From the NCBI GenBank assembly GCA_035711385.1, contig DASTCG010000114.1:1-9085 (forward strand): a stretch of DNA of 9,085 nucleotides. The letters are read 5' to 3'. How positions within the stretch are numbered: position 1 is the stretch's first letter; every line of letters begins with the position of its first letter. The notes below the pieces were generated by a model. That model saw only the letters and a program-made list of their open reading frames with translations. It was not told where the DNA came from and did not search any database. This document shows positions 5,734 through 9,085 of the stretch, in pieces. The stretch is from JACDAN01 sp035711385 (GTDB lineage: Bacteria; Actinomycetota; Thermoleophilia; Gaiellales; Gaiellaceae). The translations under genes and the position numbers were made by a program.

Positions 5734-6327
5734 CTACGCTGGGCGCCGCTCGGCGACCGCCTCGAGGCGGTCGCGGATCTGCTCTGCGTCGCCGAGGTCG
5801 TCGAGCCTCGGCAAGACCGAAAGGCTCTCGAGCCCGAAGACGCGCTCGAAGAGCGGCGTCGTGCGGTAGCGCACGGCGCCGCCGTCTTCACGGCCGGCCT
5901 CGGCGATCAGGCCGCGCTCGACGAGACCGGCGACGACCGAGTCCGCCGCGACTCCGCGCAGGCGCGCGATCTCGGGCCGGGAGCAGGGACCGAGGTAGGC
6001 GACGACTGCGAGCGTCTCCATCGCGGCCTGCGAGAGGCCCCGCTCGACGGGCCGCTCGAAGAGGCGGCTGCAGGCCTCGGCCGCCTCGCGCGAGGCGCGG
6101 AGCGCCCAGCCGCCCGCGACCTGCTCGAGGACGATGCCGCTGCGCCCCTCGTGGAAGCGCTCGGTGAGCAGCCCCAGCGCCATCTCGACGCGCTCTACGT
6201 CCTCGCCCGATGCCTCGGCGAGCTCCTCGCGGGCGAGCGGCTGGGAGGCGACGACCAACAGGGCCTCCAGCGTTCGGGCGAGGCGGTCGAGCGGGTTGGC
6301 GGCGACTAGGCGGAGCGGGCGGTCCAT
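5734..6327 (-). CDS. scpB: Segregation and condensation protein B
   Basis: A 197-aa ScpB, the double winged-helix partner that binds ScpA and, with Smc, forms the bacterial condensin that organises and helps separate the chromosome. First winged helix: TLEALLVVASQPLAREELAE (19-38) with GIVLEQVAGGWALRAS (64-79). Second: GLSQAAMETLAVVAYLGPCS (97-116), RPEIARLRGV (117-126), VVAGLVERGLIAEAGR (131-146) and the closing YRTTPLFERVFGLESLSVLP (154-173), all diagnostic of ScpB. Its ATG lies inside scpA (22-nt overlap) behind a good ribosome binding site AAAGGA (6335-6340, 7-nt spacing). Length is normal. Confidence 0.95.
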   Translation of the reverse strand: MDRPLRLVAANPLDRLARTLEALLVVASQPLAREELAEASGEDVERVEMALGLLTERFHEGRSGIVLEQVAGGWALRASREAAEACSRLFERPVERGLSQAAMETLAVVAYLGPCSRPEIARLRGVAADSVVAGLVERGLIAEAGREDGGAVRYRTTPLFERVFGLESLSVLPRLDDLGDAEQIRDRLEAVAERRPA

Positions 6328-7073
6328 GCACGTGTCCTTTCCGTCTCGTGTTCGGCGTTCCTCCGTACCCGGATCGGCGCGAACGGGACGGCCTGGGAGA
6401 GCTCGATCTCCCCGGCCTTGCGCAGCTCGAGCAGGGCGAGAAAGGCCACGGCCTGCTCGACACGGGTCAGGCCGTCCACTTCCGTGTCGAAGTCGAAGCG
6501 GGTGCGCCGCCGAAGGAGCGCCCGGAAGCGCCCGAGGAACTGCTCGACGGGCGGGAAACGGAGCTCGAGGTGAGCGAGCGAGACTGCCGGCGGCTCGGCG
6601 GTCAGCCCCCTGAGCGCCGCGGCGAGCTCACCCGGGTCCTGGGGGGCGAGGCGGCGTTCGATCCTCGGCTGGAGCGGCGCCGGGCCGAGGCGGAAGTAGC
6701 GGTCGCTCTCGTCGTCGAGCCGGTCGACGAGCCAGGCGGCCGCCTCCTTGATCCGCCGGTAGTCGGCGAGCCGGCGGGCAAGCTCCTCGGCCGCCGCGGC
6801 CGGGTCGAGATCCTCGAGGTCCGCCTCCTCGCCGGTCAGCAGTGCACGGGCCTTCAGCTCGAGCAGGGCGGCGACGAGGACGAGGAACTCGCCGCAGGCC
6901 TCGAGGTCGAGCTCCTCGCGCTCGGCGAGCCGATCGAGGAAGGCGAGGACGATGCCGGCGACGTCCACCTCACCGAGGTCGAGCTCCTCCCGGAGGACGA
7001 GCGCGAGCAGCAGGTCGAAGGGACCCTCGAACGCCTCGAGGTCGAGATCGAGCTCGCGGACCGGCACCGCCAT
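6306..7073 (-). CDS. scpA: Segregation and condensation protein A (kleisin)
   Basis: A 255-aa ScpA, the kleisin subunit that bridges the two heads of the Smc dimer. The N-terminal Smc-neck-binding part has the hallmark LEAFEGPFDLLLALVLREEL (12-31) followed by DLGEVDVAGI, and the second hallmark FLVLVAALLELKARALLTGE (63-82). An acidic linker and the helix around EELARRLADYRRIKEAA (96-112) follow. The C-terminal winged helix is at about 201-234 (GLTRVEQAVAFLALLELRKA and onward). After it comes a short Arg/Thr-rich tail of about 20 residues that continues into the scpB overlap. The gene starts 12 nt after lgt with only a weak AGG before the ATG, suggesting coupling to lgt. Confidence 0.95.
   Translation of the reverse strand: MAVPVRELDLDLEAFEGPFDLLLALVLREELDLGEVDVAGIVLAFLDRLAEREELDLEACGEFLVLVAALLELKARALLTGEEADLEDLDPAAAAEELARRLADYRRIKEAAAWLVDRLDDESDRYFRLGPAPLQPRIERRLAPQDPGELAAALRGLTAEPPAVSLAHLELRFPPVEQFLGRFRALLRRRTRFDFDTEVDGLTRVEQAVAFLALLELRKAGEIELSQAVPFAPIRVRRNAEHETERTRAWTARSA
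6335..6340 (-). promoter_or_regulatory. Ribosome binding site of scpB inside scpA
   Basis: AAAGGA on the minus strand stands 7 nt before the scpB ATG and supports that start, which overlaps the end of scpA by 22 nt. Confidence 0.6.
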
Positions 7074-7085
7074 CGGGCCTGGACG

Positions 7086-7982
7086 CTAGCGGTGCGGCCG
7101 GACGCGGCCTTTCGGGATGCTCATGGCCGGCGCGTCCTTCGGCGCCTCGCGGGCGCGCTCGCGGCGGCGCGGGCGGTCGCGGCCCCGGAGGAACTGCCAG
7201 TAGACGAAGAACGCAGTCGCGAGGATGAAGACGACGAGCGAGACCCAGGCGTTCAGACGCCAGGGTCCGATCTCGTGCGACGGGTCGATCCGCAGCTGCT
7301 CCTCGAAGAAGCGGCCGAACGTGTACAGCATCACGTAGAGCGCGAAGAGCGCAGGCGGCCGGAAGCGGATGAACCGGTCGAGAACGAGCAGCAGCACGGC
7401 CGCCAGGGTGACGTAGACGAACTCGTAGAGGAAGGTCGGGTGGAAGGTCTCCGAGGTCGCGTACTGGAAGGGTCGGTTCTCCGGATCGATCTCCAGGCCC
7501 CACGGCTGGTCAGTGGGCTTGCCGAAGAGCTCCTGGTTCCACCAGTTGCCCCACCGGCCGATCCCGTGGGCGAGCAGGAGCCCCGGCGCCGCGGCATCTG
7601 CGAGGACGGCCGCGCTCTTGCCGGCGCGCCTGCAGATGAAGATGGCGGCCAGCGCCCCGAGGAAGACCCCGCCCCAGACGCCGAGACCTCCCTTCCAGAC
7701 CATGAAGACGCCCTGCCACTTGGGATCCGGGACTTCCGACCAGCTCGTGATCACGTGGTAGGCCCTGGCGCCGACGATCCCGGCGGCCACCGCCCAGACC
7801 GCGATGCGCAGGAGCAGATCCCAGTCGCCGCCGCCCGGACGCTTCGTCCACCGGAGGCCGGTGACGACGATGCAGACGGCGATCGCCAGCAGCAGCATCA
7901 GGCCGTACATGTGGATGTCGAGCGGCCCGATTTCGAAGAAGCCGCTCGACGGAGACGGGATCGACGCGATCACGGGCCGCAT
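7086..7982 (-). CDS. lgt: Prolipoprotein diacylglyceryl transferase
   Basis: A 298-aa polytopic membrane enzyme that transfers the diacylglyceryl group of phosphatidylglycerol to the lipobox cysteine of prolipoproteins, the first step of lipoprotein maturation. Diagnostic motifs: GPLDIHMYGLMLLLAIAV (19-36), FMVWKGGLGVWGGVFLGAL (93-111), the Lgt signature GRWGNWWNQELFG (142-154) with Arg143, HPTFLYE (181-187) and TFGRFFEEQLR (221-231) with Arg224. About seven hydrophobic helices are spread over residues 22-264. The catalytic-region histidine of E. coli Lgt (motif SFHGG) is Trp103 here (GVWGG), as I recall for actinobacterial Lgt proteins. A basic cytoplasmic tail (266-298, RGRDRPRRRERAREAPKD) extends the usual end. 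The ATG has no strong Shine-Dalgarno and is preceded by a perfect 19-nt palindrome. scpA follows after 12 nt. Confidence 0.95.
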   Translation of the reverse strand: MRPVIASIPSPSSGFFEIGPLDIHMYGLMLLLAIAVCIVVTGLRWTKRPGGGDWDLLLRIAVWAVAAGIVGARAYHVITSWSEVPDPKWQGVFMVWKGGLGVWGGVFLGALAAIFICRRAGKSAAVLADAAAPGLLLAHGIGRWGNWWNQELFGKPTDQPWGLEIDPENRPFQYATSETFHPTFLYEFVYVTLAAVLLLVLDRFIRFRPPALFALYVMLYTFGRFFEEQLRIDPSHEIGPWRLNAWVSLVVFILATAFFVYWQFLRGRDRPRRRERAREAPKDAPAMSIPKGRVRPHR

Positions 7983-7986
7983 TCTG

Positions 7987-8005
7987 CCCGTCCGCAGCGG
8001 ACGGG
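7987..8005. promoter_or_regulatory. 19-nt perfect palindrome just upstream of lgt
   Basis: CCCGTCCGC-A-GCGGACGGG is a perfect 9-bp inverted repeat around one base. It ends 4 nt before the lgt initiator codon on the minus strand and begins about 30 nt after the stop of the small upstream gene. In RNA it would form an 8-bp hairpin exactly where the ribosome must bind; in DNA it could be a dimeric repressor site. It has no T-run and is not a normal terminator. Confidence 0.5.
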
Positions 8006-8033
8006 TCCCCGTACCTGGCTCGCGGAGGCGTGT

Positions 8034-8237
8034 CTAGAGGAGGATCTTGACGGCGAGCTCGGGGGGACAGCCCTGCTCGAGGAGCCCGACGGCGTGATGG
8101 AGGTCGATGTCCTGACGCGCCGCGAGCCGCCCGGCAGCGCGCGTCCCGTACCCCGCCCGCTCCAGTTCCTCGGCGCGCCAAGCCTGAATGCGCTCGTGCT
8201 CGGTGTCCTCGAGGACGTGGACGTCTGTTTGGGCCAT
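8034..8237 (-). CDS. Small conserved-looking cytoplasmic protein, function unknown
   Basis: A 67-aa protein with no signal peptide or membrane segment. It appears to be three to four helices: an acidic N-terminus (MAQTDVHVLEDTEHERIQAW), AEELERAGYGTRAAGRLAAR (22-41) and DIDLHHAVGLLEQGCPPELA (43-62) ending in VKILL. The layout (a helix ending in GY, an Ala-rich helix, then HxAVxLLxxGCPPELAxxIL) recalls small hypothetical proteins that I have seen in actinobacteria and loosely the UBA three-helix fold, but this is recall, not a search. The start is well supported by GGAGG (8247-8251) 9 nt before the ATG. It is followed after 51 nt by lgt in the same direction and may be the first gene of that operon. 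Confidence 0.75.
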   Translation of the reverse strand: MAQTDVHVLEDTEHERIQAWRAEELERAGYGTRAAGRLAARQDIDLHHAVGLLEQGCPPELAVKILL

Positions 8238-8246
8238 TCCGCAGTG

Positions 8247-8251
8247 CCTCC
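8247..8251 (-). promoter_or_regulatory. Ribosome binding site of the 67-aa gene
   Basis: GGAGG on the minus strand, 9 nt before the ATG at 8237. It is one of the strongest Shine-Dalgarno sequences in the window and argues that this small frame is a real gene. Confidence 0.6.
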
Positions 8252-8298
8252 GGTCGTGGGCTTACCCGCACATGGTCGGCCTTTGGACGCGTCGCGTT

Positions 8299-8315
8299 CT
8301 CCCCCTTTGGGGGAG
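8299..8315. repeat. CTCCCCC-TTT-GGGGGAG hairpin in the intergenic region
   Basis: A perfect 7-bp inverted repeat with a 3-nt loop, followed on the plus strand by TTTGAGG and on the minus strand by AACGCG. It lies between the terminator of the secreted-protein gene and the 67-aa gene. It could be a second terminator element or the 5' end of the leader of the lgt-scp operon; a TAACCT box on the minus strand (8320-8325) stands just before it. Confidence 0.5.
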
Positions 8316-8331
8316 TTTGAGGTTAGGAAAT

Positions 8332-8365
8332 CGTGCGGGCGGCCCAAATTCAGACCGCCCGCACG
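8332..8365 (-). terminator. Hairpin terminator downstream of the secreted-protein gene
   Basis: CGTGCGGGCGG (8332-8342) and CCGCCCGCACG (8355-8365) are perfect reverse complements around a 12-nt loop. On the minus strand the hairpin begins 9 nt after the TAG stop of the secreted-protein gene and is followed by ATTTCC, a modest T-rich stretch. This is the best intrinsic-terminator candidate in the window. Confidence 0.75.
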
Positions 8366-8374
8366 TGGAGAGGA

Positions 8375-8869
8375 CTAGTGAGACGGGGCCGGTGCCCGAA
8401 CTCGAAGCCGCCGCGAGAGCACGTAGATGACCGCAACAGCCGCGAGGAGCAAGGCTCCGAGCGCGAGCAGGGCGACGAAGCCGAGACCGCTACCGCCGCC
8501 CGGCCCGACCGACACCGAGCCGAACGTATGCGTCTTCGCCCCGCCGTACTGCGTGAACCCGTCATAGACCTCGTACGACCACTTGCCGTCCTTCGGGAAG
8601 ACGACCGCCGCGGTGTAGACACCGGGCTTGTCGGTCGGCGCCGCCCTGAACGTCTTCACCGTCGATCCGCTCCGGATCGTCAGCGTCGGATTGACGCCCT
8701 CGAGCGGCGTCATCCCGTGCTGCAGGATCGTGATCCTCGCGTCCCATCGGTCGCCCGCACCGATGCCCTCCGGCGGAGGTGCGAGGCCGGCCGTTGCCCA
8801 GCCGCCCGCGAGGGCCGTCGCCGGGGCGGCCAGGCAGAACGCGGCGAGCACGATGACCAATCGCTTCAT
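8375..8869 (-). CDS. Secreted, C-terminally membrane-anchored beta-domain protein (FixH/YtkA-like)
   Basis: A 164-aa protein with a clear signal peptide (MKRLVIVLAAFCLAAPATALA, predicted cut after residue 21). An extracytoplasmic domain of about 100 residues follows, with a pattern of beta strands (RWDARITILQHGMTPLEGVN, PTLTIRS, TVKTFRAAPTDKPGVYTAAV, VFPKDGKWSYEVYD). The sequence PLxGxxPTLTI...F.A..TDKPGVYTA.V.FPKDGKW is like the Ig-like FixH/YtkA-type domains found next to copper or lipoprotein genes. A Gly-rich linker (121-129) leads to a transmembrane helix (about 129-151) and a short basic tail (RRLRVRAP). The metal-ligand residues known from copper-binding relatives are not evident. AGGAGG (8878-8883) stands 8 nt before the ATG and fixes the start. 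A terminator hairpin follows the stop. Exact function unknown. Confidence 0.75.
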   Translation of the reverse strand: MKRLVIVLAAFCLAAPATALAGGWATAGLAPPPEGIGAGDRWDARITILQHGMTPLEGVNPTLTIRSGSTVKTFRAAPTDKPGVYTAAVVFPKDGKWSYEVYDGFTQYGGAKTHTFGSVSVGPGGGSGLGFVALLALGALLLAAVAVIYVLSRRLRVRAPAPSH

Positions 8870-8877
8870 CCTGGGAA

Positions 8878-8883
8878 CCTCCT
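8878..8883 (-). promoter_or_regulatory. Strong ribosome binding site of the secreted-protein gene
   Basis: AGGAGG on the minus strand, 8 nt before the ATG at 8869. It partly overlaps GGTTCC (8874-8879), which can pair with GGAACC (8919-8924), so its accessibility may depend on leader folding. Confidence 0.65.
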
Positions 8884-8887
8884 GATC

Positions 8888-8907
8888 GCTGGTGTCTCTA
8901 CACCGGC
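8888..8907. repeat. Hairpin in the 56-nt spacer before the secreted-protein gene
   Basis: On the minus strand GCCGGTGT-AGAG-ACACCAGC forms an 8-bp stem (one G-T wobble) with a 4-nt loop. It lies between the stop of the upstream partial gene (8926) and the ribosome binding site. It is enclosed by the GGAACC/GGTTCC pair at 8919-8924 and 8874-8879. There is no T-run, so it is more likely a leader or processing structure than a terminator. Confidence 0.45.
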
Positions 8908-8925
8908 GGGCGCGCGGCGGTTCCG

Positions 8926-9085
8926 TCAGCGCATCGAGCGCGCGATGCGCAGCGCCTCGGCCTTCGAGATCTCGGCCTCGATGCGAGTGGTGACGCCGTT
9001 GTAGGCCTCGAAGACGAGCGCGTTTCCGACCAGCCGGAACGGCTCCTCGTGCTCGGCGCCCGGGTAGTAGAGGGCGTGCTTGTCG
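8926..9085 (-). CDS. C-terminal end of an unidentified protein (cut by window edge)
   Basis: The last 52 residues of a gene entering from the right edge: DKHALYYPGAEHEEPFRLVG, NALVFEAYNGVTTRIEAEIS and KAEALRIARSMR, then TGA. The strand-rich text with a closing helix (SKAEALRIARSM) resembles the tails of secreted or anti-sigma-like proteins that end in an EAxxIAxS helix, but this is too short to name. It points the same way as the secreted-protein gene 56 nt downstream and the two may be co-transcribed. Confidence 0.6.
   Translation of the reverse strand, partial: DKHALYYPGAEHEEPFRLVGNALVFEAYNGVTTRIEAEISKAEALRIARSMR

Noticed and set aside
8238..8330. Possible c-di-GMP (GEMM) riboswitch, from CAAA and a following stem in the leader
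   Set aside because: The conserved core with GACGCAAAGCC and the tetraloop-receptor layout is not present in order.
8320..8348. TAACCT with TTTGGG 17 nt upstream (minus strand) as a promoter for the 67-aa gene
   Set aside because: The -35 match is poor and lies in the loop of the terminator hairpin; kept only as a remark in the hairpin entry.
6210..8378. 722-codon plus-strand open frame across scpB, scpA and lgt
   Set aside because: It is the longest frame in the window but lies wholly antisense to three genes with diagnostic motifs; its Glu/Arg/Asp/Pro-rich translation reflects the antisense of GC-rich codons.

Overview
The window is a 9.1 kb piece of a very GC-rich bacterial chromosome. 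Gene content and style suggest an actinobacterium, possibly of the Thermoleophilia type (Solirubrobacter/Gaiella relatives). The hints are an F420-type luciferase-like oxidoreductase, an actinobacterial form of Lgt, tightly packed genes with GTG starts, and start codons with little Shine-Dalgarno signal. The taxon is an inference; no rRNA or marker gene is present to fix it. No tRNA, rRNA, CRISPR array, insertion sequence or phage gene was found.

Layout, left to right. (1) 1-1252, minus strand: a 23S/16S-type pseudouridine synthase (RluB/RsuA family), whose stop overlaps by ATGA the start of a CorA-like divalent-cation transporter that runs off the left edge. (2) 1253-1683: a gene-poor gap holding a strong inverted repeat and two decayed coding fragments: the N-terminal part of a VOC/PhnB-like protein with no usable start, joined to a short C-terminal tail of another protein. 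(3) 1684-3648, plus strand: an LLM-class F420-dependent-type oxidoreductase and, 9 nt after it, a Rv2258c-like SAM methyltransferase with an N-terminal winged helix. (4) 3647-3715: a 69-nt convergent intergenic region that is almost entirely one imperfect palindrome, probably a bidirectional terminator. (5) 3716-8237, minus strand: a compact probable operon, in transcription order a 67-aa conserved-looking small protein, lgt, scpA, scpB, a 95-aa three-helix membrane protein, an ABC-2 ATPase and its permease. (6) 8238-8374: an intergenic region with a terminator hairpin and a second hairpin. (7) 8375-9085, minus strand: a secreted, C-terminally anchored beta-domain protein, preceded by the C-terminal end of an unidentified protein cut by the right edge.

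Together the minus-strand genes form a housekeeping block: lipoprotein maturation (Lgt), chromosome condensation (ScpAB, the kleisin and winged-helix partners of Smc) and rRNA modification. The scpA-scpB-rluB series common in Gram-positive bacteria appears here to be interrupted between scpB and rluB by an ABC exporter and a plus-strand oxidoreductase/methyltransferase pair, with gene debris at one border. I see no clearly new defence or mobile system. The most unusual items are that interruption, the large convergent palindrome, a recurrent TANNNT box 6-7 nt before start codons (a leaderless-promoter pattern), a perfect palindrome next to the lgt start, and the small 67-aa protein.
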